A DNA stretch of 64,000 nucleotides from Bryoerythrophyllum caledonicum. Taxonomy: Eukaryota > Streptophyta > Bryopsida > Pottiales > Pottiaceae. Position 1 is the stretch's first letter; every line of letters begins with the position of its first letter. A program made the position numbers and the translations under genes. Location of the stretch: assembly GCA_963971425.1 (NCBI GenBank), contig OZ020520.1, positions 28,613,535-28,677,534 of the forward strand. The letters are read 5' to 3'. Positions 34,478 through 47,299 of this stretch are shown piece by piece. Below the pieces are notes generated by a model. The model saw nothing but the letters and a program-made list of their open reading frames with translations. It was not told where the DNA came from and ran no database searches.

Positions 34478-37400
34478 CTTGACACAAACAGTTACTGCTT
34501 TTCACCTCAACTCCACCCAATCAACTTGGATCAAAGCTTGTTGTCTTCCAAAAGACCATGATTCCTTGTGAGCCCATGGATTATGTGAAATGTTCTACAG
34601 AGATGTGGCGTTTGGGACTTGGATAGTTCTATGTTCACCATGCATGTGAACATCAACAAGCGGCATGAAGGAATCTCTACTCCATTAATCAAACACTGCC
34701 ATTTGATAATGTAACCATAAGATCTTCTAAAATTATAACTATTAAACTTCTATGAGATGATGTGGTTAAAATTTTGTGAATTTTGATTGTACGGATTAAA
34801 AGATAATTGTAGACAAAGTGAAAAATTTAGCCCCCCGAACAAACACTAGGTCCTTTACACACGTCCTCTTGTTGGTTTCAAGATTAGGGCGGCGATTAAG
34901 GTGTGTTATGATTGATCATTGATCTTGGTTTCTTTTTCTGGATTCATTTTTTCTACTTCAAGAAGAAGCATAGATATATATATTTTTTGACCATTAGGAT
35001 ATCGATTTTGTATACAAAATCAAAATCTGTTGTTTGGCAATCTTTCAACCTCTTTTAGTTGCTTAATTTTCTTGAAAATGTTTCACTTCTCTTCTACCTC
35101 TAAAAATTGGCAAACAAACAAACAACATTGTGGTCATCTTAAGGGCTTAAAAATACAACTTTTACCACTAGTTTTAAGGGGCTAATTGAGAGTAATTTCT
35201 TCATGAAAACCCGAGGCACAATGAGTTGCAGGTCATCAAAATTTTCTCATCTTCTCTTGGACTGAAAATGGCAAATTCATCATGGCTTTGTTTATGAATT
35301 ATTATGTTACGAAACAACAACTTGTATCATGTCTTTCCCTACTCATGTGATACAATTTGCATGTTTTCTTAGTATGCATGTGATAAGTTTTTCTACTTTC
35401 AGAGAGAAGAAAAAGAGGCTAAGATCTGTAGTTCGAAGTTACCTCTATTATCTCCCTTAATAAATTCCACCAAACTCTTCCGCTATCAATAAAGATTCAT
35501 CACCAATGCTCTTGTGCACATCTAATATCTACAAAAAGTAGAAAGAGTGTAATAAACCTAGAATTGGCATCTTATTAGAATTTTGGATAACTTTACAAAT
35601 AGCTCCAGTGATGATCCTCAACTTGGGTAATGTTTGCTTCCGCACCTTTGGGAGAGAGTGGTGTTTTGAACTATCGTTTAGCCCTTCCACAACCCTTATC
35701 CGTGGAATTGCAACATTAGTTTGTGTTGTGTGCTCCTACTTTTGCTTCCAATGTTTGAAAAAAATAAGATTTGACAAGAATATCAAAATTAAAGTAGAAG
35801 AAAAAGAAGTAATCCAACCACGAGTGGATAATAATATCATAAAGAAGCGGGTTGGTCGCAATCAATGGATCAGCAGATAAGGTGAGGATTATTGGTTGAA
35901 AATAATTACTAGAGTTATTAAAGTTATTTGCTAAGGTTATGTAGAATGTCCCTTCAAAAAGAAGCAACTAAAGCGCTATTTAGGTTCTGGAGAACTATAT
36001 TTTGGAGCTACTCCCAACATGTTGGTCAATAAGGCTATTGTTATTATTGTCATTTTGTATCAGCATTTTTACTTCTTTACATTTTTTAGGTACTTAATAT
36101 TAGTACTTGATCATTTCAATATAATTAATAATAAGCTCAAAGAAGATAAAGTGGCTAAGATTCATGGTTCAAATTTAGCATAAATCAATTCTAACTTGAT
36201 TTTCAACTTCATTTAGCATAAATCAATTCTAACTTGATTTGCAAATTTGCAACTTCATTTTTTTACAATTCATCTTTAGTTTCACATTTTTTATTTTTTG
36301 AAAAGAAACTTCATACATTTTGTTCTTCAATTGCAAAGAATGTTCAACTACCGTATCTTAGGTTTGAAGTTGGATGTTGTTCATCAAAGTGGATTTAAAT
36401 TGGTGATGCATGATGAAATAATTCACTCATTAATTGAATATGATGTTTCCATATTTATAGTACCTATTGCATTTGAATATTTGATCATCATTTGTACAGA
36501 TGTATAATTGCCAACAAGGAAAGTTGATTGATTGAGGAAGGTGAAGGTGGTGACAATGTTGGCAGAAAAAACTTTTGCACTTTGATAAGGCATTCGGTAA
36601 GTTTTGGCATTTGGAATTTAATGTTGAGATTAATGTTAATTGTTATTGTTGGGATGAAGCACATTTGATAAAGAAGACAAACATTATGATAAAAATCCTC
36701 TTAATTACATTACTTTTCCTTCTTTCAAATTGAATCCCATGCATGCGTGTGAATAATTAGATGAATTTGAAGTATACAATTCTTGTTATATAGTTAAATT
36801 AAAAAAACTATCATGAATCATTTATTTGCTAGTGAAGATGGCAACGATGTTGTCATAAGCATCTAAGTTGATGGATAAATTTAGTTGGAAGTAAGGAGAA
36901 AATTTTACCTTAAAGTGTATTCTTTTAAAATTTTATTTAACATCTAAATCTATTTTGCTACATTTCACAAAACAAATCAACCATGCTAGTTTTTATACTT
37001 ATGTGAAAAAAATATTTTAAACTATATTACCAAAATAAGTTCATAAATTTATTTTAGAAAATATCAGCATATAAATTGGAAGCTTAAAGTCCTTTTAGTG
37101 AAGTAATTTAAAAGTGCAATAAAATGCAGTGGCATTTGTAGAGCTTCACTATGATTTCAGCAAGCTTTTGATTGATATTCTTAATAGGCTAAAAATTTTG
37201 TTTGGCTATGTAGGTTAAATTTCTTACTACACTTATAGAAGAATATGTTGGTTAGATGTGTATGACTAATTAAATTTAATAGAAAGACAATTCTTTCAAA
37301 CAAATTGTAATAAAAGGAAGTTCAAAAGAATGTCAAAATTACTCTAATTTTTTCAAAAACTTATCTATGGAGAAATTAAAATCCAAAGGACAAAAATTAG

Positions 37401-38669
37401 CAAATATTGAAAAGCCCTATTTTTAAGTGTTAAAAGAGGTTCAGGCACTATAATTTGAAAATTTTGATTGATGTCAAAGAGGAACGTTTGAACTATTCAA
37501 TTTTTAGGAATTTTCCTTTATTTCAAAATGTTGTTGTATTAGGTGTTTATACCAATATTTGCAAAGGTAGTAGATATATATGTTACAGGTGCTTGAATTG
37601 CATGCTTAGTTGGAAACATCAAGTTTTGGTGGGAAAAAAAATCCTCATATTTTGTAGAAAAAGCATTAAGGTTTCATCAAGGTAATCTATGGATTTCAAC
37701 AATGGAAAAAACGATATATCACAAAAAAAAAGCTACAGGAAAAGAAAACCACTTAAGATTGCAAGAAACCTCATTGTGGGTCAATTGCTCTTTACTGTAG
37801 TGGTTAAATGTGAGGAAAATGAAATGCTTGCTGAGATTGGCTAATACTTAGAAGATTGATTCCTTGTCTTAATTCAAAGTTGGCCATTGATATAAGAAGA
37901 TATAAACTTATTAGGTATTTGTAAGAAGGTTGATTGAATGAGTTGGAAAGAGAAGATATTTCATAGAAGCAAATTCAAGGTGTTCCATCACAATTGTCAA
38001 TTACCACCTTGTTTCTTCCAATCTACTTTTGGGTCCATAAGTTGGTCCCTTTAAAGTTTAGACACACCTCAATTGTGGATTGAAAAGAATATTATTCACA
38101 ATTTTCTTTCCTTTGAACTTCCTTGCAACAATTGCAAATCATTATGTATTACAAAAGGCTTGAACAAGTCTAAAAGGCCTCTAATCTATTCCAGTTGTAT
38201 GAGTTACACTTACTTCAACCAATAGATTTGAAATTATGGCTCGCCAATACACAACTTTGCCAAAATACAACTAAATTCCATCACTTCATATAAAATACTA
38301 CTATTTCTAATGAAAAATTGATTACTTGTAATACCTTCCATCCTACTAGAATGGTAGTAGTCTTATCCTATTGATTATTATCTTGTATGCACTGATTCGT
38401 CCAATTTCGACTTGACTTGTCATATCCTTTCCATGCCAACTGGATGTTAATTCTTATTCATCCATTGAGGTGATTGATATCCATTGTCATACATCAAGTC
38501 TGGTTAGCTACTTTTCCTGTTAGGATTCCACTTCGATCATGTGCTAGAAGCTGTTGATGGTTATCAACCGTGGTGAGGATAAAATTTTACGTCGAGTTTT
38601 TACGTCGAGTTCATCGGTCAGATAGGTGGAAAGTGGACTTAGCATACTGGTAGTAGAGGGGATATCATG
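34478..38669. other. Long AT-rich stretch, no gene seen
   Basis: Frames reach at most 90 codons (35,608-35,880; 36,298-36,507; 37,455-37,685) and none carries a domain I recognise. A short tandem duplication (ATTTAGCATAAATCAATTCT unit) is at 36,172-36,240. A CTACCTCTAAAAATTGG word from family D appears at 35,093. Confidence 0.55.
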
Positions 38670-38671
38670 TA

Positions 38672-41453
38672 CAGTGGGGTACCAATCAAAATGTCGTTTT
38701 TGAATTCGTAGTGAGAAAAATTTCAGTACTGCCAAATTTGAAAGCCTCGTGAGAGCTCAAAAATTTGTATTTTACCACGAAATTTTCACCAAAGAATTAT
38801 CTTTAAGTTAATTACAAGTATGCCAAATTTCAAAGCCAAAAAATTCACCGAAAAAAAGTTATTCAAAATTGGTAGCTGTCGAAATTTTTTCACTGCTGCC
38901 AACTTTGATAGCCTCCCAAAGGTTGAATTTTTTTTTTGCCATGAAATTCTTGGAACAAAAACTTCTTTATGTTAATAACATATGATAAAAATTTCAAGGC
39001 CAAAAGATTAATACAAAAAAAGAAATCCACAATCTACCAACATGTGTAGTTGTGGGAAACAATGGGGGAAACCATTTCATTGTTACCAACTTTGACACCC
39101 TCCCAACGGTTGAGAAATTGTCTATTTACCATGAAATTTTTGGAACAACATGATCTTTATGATAACAACATTCATGCCAAATTTCAAGGTCAAAAAATTT
39201 ATACAAAAAAAAAACATTTACAATCTACCAATGTGTGTAGTTGTGAGATACCTTTTATTAAAGACATTGAAATTGTTGAAGTATGTCAGACAATCATGCT
39301 CCTAGCTTGAAATTCTCTAGATAATGCAATCTCTAATCATAAATTCTTCTCCAAAAAATCAAGGATAGCCAAATTTAGTTGTGTGCACTTGTCACATCTC
39401 AAATACTGCACTTGTTTAAAAATTGGAGACCATATATGCATGAAGAAGCTTTTTCCTCTCAATAAGAATGCTTGCATTTACAATAGAGCATTATAGGAGG
39501 TGGGATGTGGGATGATGAGAGAAGCAAGTGATGGGTGATTATTTTCTAAGCACATGATTGAAACTTTGTGAACATGAGTGATTGAGTGCATGAAAGATGA
39601 GTTAATTGAGTAAGTCTAGGCTATGTGATAATTGAGTGGATGAGGCATGGGATGAGTGTCTGAGGATATATGGAGGTATGTGAGATTTTCTTTAAGAGTG
39701 AGTGAGGTTATAACTTACATGTGGTGACTGGTGAGGTCTGGTGAATGAGTGAAGGCTGTGAGGCAGGATGATGGTGAGTGATTGAGGGTATGTGAGATTT
39801 TTTTCTGATGACTGAGTGAGGTTATATATGTACTTAGTGAGTGAGGCTGGATCATGGTGATTAAGTGAAGGCTAGATCATGGTCACTGACTGATGGCTAT
39901 TTCAGATGAAACTCGTGCTCGCATAGTAGGTTTGAGTGAGGCAAGGAAGACAGGAGTTGACATTGCAGCTATTGTTAGAGTCCATGTTAGAACAGTTCAG
40001 AGGGTAGTGAAGAGATTTTGAGAAGATGGAACCTATAAGTGCAAACCTTGTGGTGGAAGTCATGCTAAAAAGCTTAGTGATAGAGATGTCCGTACTATTA
40101 TACGTGTCTCAAAAACTCATCGTCGCTCGACACTCTCTGAGATCACTAATATATGTTCTACTCAAGTGTCTAGATCGACTATTCGAAGGGCCTTACATGA
40201 GAGTGGCATTTTCAGCCGAATTGCTGTTAAAAAACCTTTTTTGACACATCGTCACGTGTCTAAACGATTGGCATTTGCTCAAAAGAATGTATTGCAGGTG
40301 GACTATAAAAGAATGAAAGAGAGTTGTTTGGACAGATGAGTCTACCTTTGAAGTTGGAAAAATTTCTAAACAAGTTCATGTTTGGAGAAATGCATACGAG
40401 CGCTATTCATCAAGTTGTATGGTTCCAACTTTTAAGAGTGGGAGAACTTTTTTGATGATTTGGGGTGCATTTGCTGGGGGATAAAAGTCAAAACTTGTTT
40501 TTATGCCCAAAAATAGACGTTCTGCTAAGGATTTTGTTGAAGTGGTCTACAATGTCGAGTTGCTTCATTTTATGAATAGAGTGCCATAGGGATTGCTCAT
40601 GGAAGATGGCACACATGTCCATGGTAGTAAAGTATGTGAAGAATGGAGACAAACACACCTTTTGGAGAAGCTCGATTGGCCTGCAAATTCTCCTAATCTC
40701 AATCCAATTGAGAACCTTTGGAAGATTTTGAAAGATGCTGTGCAACATGGCCCAATATGTCCAAAAAATTTAGATGACTTGAAGTAGTCATTGAAAGAGA
40801 GTGGAGGTTAATCAATGGTACAAAGCTCATTCTATGCCCTCTAGGTTACAAGCAGTGATTGAGGCAAATGGAGGACATACACGTTGGTAGATTGTAAATA
40901 TTTTTTTTGTATAAATTTTTTGACCTTGAAATTTGGCATGAATGTTGTTATCATAAAGATCATGTTGTGCGAAAAATTTCATGGTAAATGGACAATTTCT
41001 CAACCGTTGGGAGGGTGTCAAAGTTGGTAGCAATGAAATGGTTTCCCCCATTGTTTCCCACAACTACACATGTTGGTCGATTGTGGATTTCTTTTTTTGT
41101 ATTAATCTTTTGGCCTTGAAATTTTAATCATCTGTTATTAACATAAAGAATTTTTCGTTCCAAGAATTTCATGGCAAAAAAAAATAATTCAATCTTTGGG
41201 AGGCTGTCAAAGTTGGCAGCAGTGAAAAAATTTCCACATCTACCAATGTTGGTAGATTTTGAATAACTTTTTTTTGGTGAATCTTTTGGCCTTGAAATTT
41301 GGCATACATGTAATTAACTTGAAGATAATTCTTTGGTGAAAATTTCGTGGTAAAATACAAATTTTTGAGCTCTCAGGAGGCTTTCAAAGTTGGCAATACT
41401 GAAATTTTTCTCACTGCGAATTCAAAAACGACATTTTGATTGATACCCCACTG
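38672..41453 (+). mobile_element. Tc1-like transposon with TIRs of about 570 bp
   Basis: The tips CAGTGGGGTACCAATCAAAA (38,672) and the reverse complement of ...TTGATTGATACCCCACTG (ending 41,453) pair, with TA on both flanks (38,670-38,671 and 41,454-41,455). The inverted repeats extend inward to about 39,239 and 40,879. Each arm is built from about three diverged units of 165-190 bp that repeat CCATGAAATT, AATTTCAAGGCCAAAA and CAATCTACCAA blocks. The centre holds a decayed Tc1-like transposase preceded by a GTGAGTGAGG-rich stretch. Confidence 0.92.
39893..40787 (+). pseudogene. Tc1-like DD34E transposase, decayed
   Basis: Beginning MAISDETRARIVGLSEARKT, the translation shows the N-terminal helix-turn-helix region, RRALHESGIF, KRVVWTDEST (first Asp), MEDGTHVHGSK (second Asp) and LDWPANSPNLNPIENLW (Glu), with 34 residues between the second Asp and the Glu. 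A few stops and at least one frame change break it, so it cannot mobilise its element alone. It is clearly diverged from the transposase at 7.7 kb, so the two represent separate lineages. Confidence 0.88.
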
Positions 41454-41843
41454 TACAACATGCATGCAACAACATGATGGTCTAATCTCAAAATGGTGAT
41501 TTGATATTGAACCCATCAGAAGTGGTCACTAAGTAGTTGTGGTCAAAAGTCAGTTAGAATTAAAGTTAGCCGAGGTTACAAATTAACGGAAATTATAACT
41601 TATGAGAGGTATAGCTTATAGGAGGAATGAGTGTATATAGAGATAACATTCAAAGAGGGCCCAATGTAGATAGTTGTACACACAATAAAAATAAAAATCT
41701 TTTTAAAAAGTAAAAAAATTATAACGCTTTCAAATCATAAAGTACCACAACACTAAACATAAAATCTAGAGTAGTTGTTTCATGTAACTCCTAAAGTCCT
41801 ACCAACTCCTTATTACTCAAAAAACCGTCATTTCTCCAGTAAT

Positions 41844-42037
41844 CGTCACTAATCTAAACCCGTCACTAATCGAAACCCGACACTAATCGAAACCCGTCAC
41901 TAATCTAAACCCGACACTTATCAAAACCCGTCACTAACCTAAACCCGACACTTATCGAAACCCGTCACTAATCGAAACCCGTCACTAGTCTAAACCCGTC
42001 ACAGGTTCCAAAATCGACACTGGTCTGAAACCCGTCG
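41844..42037 (+). repeat. 17-bp minisatellite (CGTCACTAATCGAAACC)
   Basis: About eleven units of CG(T/A)CACTAATC(T/G)AAACC run in tandem, degrading at the right into a GAAGAAGGA-rich purine tract (42,035-42,075). The array ends about 160 bp before the exonuclease start codon, so it lies in its promoter or leader. Confidence 0.93.
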
Positions 42038-42195
42038 AAGAAGGAGAAGAAGAAGAAGGAGAAGAAGAAGAGAAGTGAGAAGGTGCGCGGCGAAGCTGAT
42101 ACTGCGAAGAGATGAGGTGCAGTTGCAGGCGCTTGAATCCAGACATGGACTGAGACTACTCACTTGGCAGGAGGAATCCGTTTGGAAGACTCACA

Positions 42196-45100
42196 ATGGC
42201 GCTCAGGCTGCGCAAGCTGCTGCTGCCGAAATTCATGCCCAAACCTTCAACCCAGGCTGCCACACACTCCAACCCAACATCCCGGTTGGTGCGCGACTTC
42301 CCATCGTCTCCAAGCGCAGCCCATCGCCATCTCCAAGTGCGCAACCTCCCATCTCCGAGTGTTGCACGTCCCCAAGTGTGGAAGAGTTTTCGCCACAGGT
42401 TGTTCGCTTCTGCTGCTTCCGGAGACCCGGAGCCTGAGTTTGATGGGGAGGTTTCGGAGAAGACTCTGGCTGCAATTCGGGAGTTTGAAGAGGTGAATCA
42501 GGATTTGGAGGCGGAGAGCCGCTGGAGTGATGCGGGGGTTGGGAGGCGGAACAAGGCCATGTGCTACTATTTCACTCAAGGGTTGTGTACTTTGGTACGT
42601 TCTCTTCTCATTCCATGGGTTTAGGGTTTAGGGTTTAAGAGTACCACTATTTCACGCAAGGGTTGTGTGCATTGGTACGTTTTTTTTTTCTTTCTATCTT
42701 CCTCTACTTGAGCTGAATTGTCTACAAGTTTCAGCCTCCACTTTCCCTCTAGAGAGGTTAACAAAACTCGAAAGTGTCAGGTTCAGGGTTCAACGTTCAA
42801 GGCTTCAAACCTCTTTCTCATGTTCTCCAATCAGACTCAAGGTTTAAGGTTCAGGGTTTAGGGTTTAAGAGTACAGTTGGCGTCCTCCAGTGTTTGGGGT
42901 GCTTCCCTCACAAATACTCAAACGTGTAAGGGTTTCAGGCTTCAGGTTTAGGGTGTTCAGGCTTAGGGTTTAGGGTTTGACACAAACACTGAGCTGTGTG
43001 AGGTGCCATGTTGCGCAGATGGAGGACAAAGAGCACATGGACAAGTTCAGCCATGTGTACCCCAGCCTGAGCGTGAGGCCAGCCGATCTGAAGCGCGTCA
43101 AGGAGCAGCCGTTCGAATTCTTCTTGGTCCTGGACTTGGAAGGCATGGTGGAAATTCTGGAGTTTCCAGTGCTCCTGGTGGACGCCAAGACTCTCCAAGT
43201 GCTTGATCGCTTCCACCGGTACTTTCTCTCTATCATCTCTCAAGTAAAGTCTGCCAAATTCTCATCATACTATCATGTGATATCTAATACTACTTCTTAC
43301 GCACGCTTTTGATTTATCATACTACTATTTTTTCATAGCTATCAGAAGAGCTTGGTGATCTTTAAACTCAAGTTAGAATGAAGAAATCCCATGAGAATGA
43401 CGAAAGAGAGGGCATGTTGTACCCTAAACTCTAAATCTCAAACCTAGAGTTTCTCTAGTTTACATCAAGACTCTCTAAGTGGTTGAATTCGAAAGTTTCA
43501 GTAAGACACCCTGCATTTTGAATTATCATTCTACTCTTCCTCACTCTTAAGATGTGGAAGAGCTCGGTGGTGGTCTCTCAGCTAGAATCTTTACAAACGA
43601 AGGTCTCTAAACTCAAGTTAGAAGTAGTTTTAGTGGGTTTGGAGAAGGATGAAGAAGGAGAGGTCATGTTGTATCACGATACTTAGCCGCTTTTTTCCTC
43701 TTTTAGGTCTATGTAGGGTGATTGTAAGCATTTGATTGAGAATAGAGGTACCTTTACCTCACTTTACTAATAACTTTCTTCTTCTTTTTAGTGTTGGTTT
43801 TTTACTTGAAATTTGAAAAGCTGAGTTGTGAAGCTGTGTTTCAGGTTTGTAAGGCCAGTTTTAATGACTGAAGAGAGGCAGGCGGAATATATTAAGGGGA
43901 AGTATGGAAGGTGGGGACTAGACAGGTAAGCTCCAAAATTGCCCTTTCCAAACTTTCAATGTGATACCCCTCTTTTTTGAATTTATAAAACTGTTGTTTG
44001 TTCAAAATAAGAGTCCAAACATCACATATTGATTTCTTGCATTTGCAACAGCAGCTCTTTAAAGTAAATGGTACTCCTTTCTTTTTTGCAAGTGGGCTCT
44101 TATTTTGTAAAGATATGGATCCTTGCTTTTACACTCAATCAGTAAAACTTCTTCAGTAACTTGGATCGGCCAATATAAGCAAAACAGAGTTATCTTTCTA
44201 AAAAATCTGTACGTCATTGAGTCAAGAAGAAGAACTCTGATCTTTTTAGGACCGTCATAAATAATGTGTGTTTGTCACTAACAATTGATGACCCTATTTT
44301 GACAGGGTTTGGCACGACACCGCGATTCCATTCACAGATGTTTTGGACTCGTTTGAAAGTTGGATGGAGAGCCACTCTTTGTATGACCCTAGCAATCCCT
44401 CCAAGTTGACACGAGCCGCTTTTGTTACATGGTATGCAAACAAACCATTTGCTTAGTTATTGAGTGCATACAAATTCAGATAACCGGGATTGTTTTTCAC
44501 ATCAGCAACTATTTGCTCCTTATCTTTCAGTTTTCGTGAGAGTTACAGAAACTTAATCCTGAGTATGTGTTTCATGAAAACGTTACTTCATCCAAAGTGA
44601 GTTATTGTTTTTAGACTTCATAAACTACATGCCAATGTGTCGCTCTCTTTTCTAACTTTGGGAGGATCCTCCTTGAATACATTCAAGTTGAAAGAGGAGA
44701 CACATTGTCATGCATTTTATTAAATGGGCAAATTATAACTAAAGCTAACCAACTCATTTTCTAAGAAGCCATTATAGATTGGCCAATCCTAGTTAGTAAA
44801 GAAGTAAACTATTTGTAGAAATCATAGAAAGTAGTCTATTTCTATGGCCATAGATTGGCCAACAATACTCTTTATTTTCTTTCATAAAAACCAGAATCCA
44901 GGGAGGAAGGTTTTTTTTTCCCCTGTTTTTTTCCCACAGCAAAGTCTTTGTTTCTTCTATTGAAAGAATCCGGGGAGGAAGGTTTTCTTTTAAAATTCTA
45001 TTGATAGTGTCATAAAAATGCAAGTGGGTTTTTGGTGGCAGCGGGAACTGGGATGTGAAGACAAAGATCCCAGAGCAATGTCGCGATTCAAGCATTGAGC

Positions 45101-45710
45101 TGAAACCCTATTTCAACGAGTGGATCAACTTGAAGGACATCTACTACAATTTCTACAGGAAACGGGTACAATCTCCTTCACAGTCAGCTTCACATTCAGC
45201 TCCCTTTCATGCCACTTGTAACTTCATCTTGCTTTCACACCATAGATCATTTGTTGAAAAATATTAATAAATTGTATCGATATGTGCGTCTATAATTACA
45301 ACATATCACCATAAACCTTAGACAAACTCTAATTCGAATGTGAGAATGAAACAATCGTGTACTCTCGTTTGTGACAATTTTTTCATACCACCTTAGTGGA
45401 CTTTGACCTTTATGGAAGTTGAATGAGTAGTTAGCTGTAAGACATCAATATCATGGACAATATGTTGTCATGAAAGTTTTGATGGTTCTTTTTGTTTGGA
45501 TGCTTGCAGGCTGGTGGTATGCTTGCGATGTTGAAGGGCTTAAATATACCGCTAACAGGAACGCACCATGTTGGCCTGGACGACGCGCACAACATCACCC
45601 GGATCCTGCAGCGCATGCTTGCGCACGGAGCGGTCGTCAAAATCTCCGCCAAGCGCAAAGCCAGTGACCCCAAAGCTGTCAAATGGACGTTCACAAATCG
45701 TGTGAAATAA
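42196..45710 (+). CDS. ERIL1: ERI1-like 3'-5' exonuclease (DEDDh), probably organellar
   Basis: Six exons keep frame: 42,196-42,594, 43,019-43,218, 43,845-43,925, 44,306-44,431, 45,042-45,165 and 45,510-45,710, giving 376 residues. The DEDDh fold is visible: LVLDLEG (Asp172, Glu174), FVTCGNWDVKT (Asp273) and THHVGLDDAHNITRI (His330, Asp334/335). Between these lie FHRFVRPVLMTEE and VWHDTAIPFTDVL, typical of the plant ERI1-like group. The Arabidopsis relative has been linked to chloroplast rRNA maturation. The Arg/Ser/Pro-rich first 75 residues fit an organelle-targeting leader. A Cys/His pattern (C-x7-C-x7-H-x5-H) at about 122-145, split by intron 1, resembles a PBZ-type zinc finger. Start choice: first ATG in a frame that runs unbroken to the donor. 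The symbol is by family resemblance. Confidence 0.93.
42619..42982 (+). repeat. Telomere-like TTTAGGG words in exonuclease intron 1
   Basis: GGTTTAGGGTTTAGGGTTTA occurs at about 42,617-42,636, and similar runs with AGGTTCAGGG variants occur at about 42,840-42,866 and 42,937-42,980. These are plant-type telomeric heptamers inside an intron, with a small direct duplication (TTTAAGAGTAC) around them. Confidence 0.8.
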
Positions 45711-45953
45711 TAGAATTATTGTTGTCCGTTTCATCATCCTTGCCATTTGGACATCCATTAAAAAAACAACAATTTCAATGTACATCAATTCAACACCAGT
45801 TGTGCCATATCAAACTTTGTCAGGTCAAAGGCCTGAAATAATAGAATTATTGTTGTCCATTTGGACATTTATACGTAATCGGCGGCGATTTCTATGTGAG
45901 GTCAATTTATCATGAGATTTGTCATATCAATCTTTGTCAGGTCAAAGGCCTGA
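45707..45953 (+). repeat. Tandem duplication over the exonuclease 3' end
   Basis: GAAATAATAGAATTATTGTT (from 45,707, overlapping the stop codon) recurs at 45,834. ATATCAA(A/T)CTTTGTCAGG, continuing to GCCTGA, occurs at 45,807 and 45,924. The 3' UTR or terminator region has thus been duplicated with a unit of about 120 bp. Confidence 0.8.
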
Positions 45954-45959
45954 GTGCAC

Positions 45960-47295
45960 TTAAAAGAGAGAAATGTTTCTAATTGGTTAACAAATGAGAT
46001 GTTCATTACCTTTTTCTCATGCATTCATTTTGGCTACACATCCTTGAAAACGTTGAAAGACCAGTTGATGATTATATTTCTTTCCTAAGTTTATGGGCAT
46101 GAGGTGCATTTGACTTTGACTTGAGTTCTGCGGTGTTGATGGAGGTAATATTGTGTGTTATGATTTTCATGGACAAGCTTGAAAGACTATGCATATATCT
46201 GCACGTAAAATTAAAAAAATTGAAAAATTGAAAAATATATACATATATATTTATATTCATATTGTGGAAAATGAGTTTCAGCTTTTGATGTTCCGAATTC
46301 TTGTTTATTTCCCAATTGAGATTGGTAGTTAATTTGTGTGCTTGTTGAACTTTGGGCGGTGACAAAGAAATATCATTATATATTTTTATAAAAAATCATA
46401 ATGTTTACGAAAGGACTATTACTTGAATTCCTGAAATTGACTATAAAATACAAAGACTCATCCTAGAGGTCCAATGTGAAGGAAAAAAATTAATTAATTA
46501 ATTATTTGAGAAATTTATAAAAAATTTAAAAAAATCTTGAAAGCTACTACTATGCCCTGTCTTCAAATCTTGAAAGCTACTACTTATGACATATATATTT
46601 ATATTCATTTAGAATTATGAAAATATTTGAAAATTGATACTGTAAAATTTTGATTATATTTTATACAACCCCCCTTCATTTTAGGGAAAGATAGTAATTC
46701 ATAAGTATATGTTTAGCAACTCAAAAAAATATGCCATGTCACTTGAAATTTTATTTTTGTCCTAAAATAAAAGAGGGTTATACATAATACGATGTAATGT
46801 TTTGTGGTGGTTTCATACTCTACATGTATGGTGTTGTATTTGACCACGATAAGGTTCACATATTGAATTGACCTCCAAATGACAGATGTTAGCTGATGAA
46901 TCTTCAATCCAAAGTTGTCACTCTTGCTTAGCTTTAATACATTTTATGTATTTTACAGAGTAAAATATGTGCCTGTGTATACAATCCCCGACTGATATTT
47001 GAGAGTTAAACCTTCACAAGCCAACGTGCACCAGAGTGATGCTATCTTGTGAGCGGTGAACAATGAGCGGTGAGCCGTGAGTAAAAAAAAAGTAGAAGAA
47101 AAACAATTATTTTGTACTTTTCTTCAAAAAAATATGAAAGTGTTCCCTCTTACTACACCAAAAAAACTTAAAATATACACCCCATATCCTAAATTCAAAT
47201 AGTAAACCCTAAATTTGATTGCTCAATGCTCGCCGCTCACCATTTTCCGCTAACAAGATAGCAATCACTCTTTGTCAGCTCCAAATTAAGGCTTA
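45960..47295. other. AT-rich intergenic DNA, no gene seen
   Basis: Only short frames without domains. A TATATTTATATTCAT word recurs near 46,240 and 46,590. Confidence 0.5.
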
Positions 47296-47299
47296 CTAT

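Noticed and set aside
34478-38669. Three frames of 69-90 codons in the long AT-rich stretch
   Set aside because: No recognisable domain, no plausible splice partners, and such lengths are expected by chance here.
41844-42037. CRISPR-like or telomeric array
   Set aside because: Units are directly adjacent without spacers and the 17-bp unit is not the plant telomere heptamer; it is a minisatellite in a nuclear plant genome.
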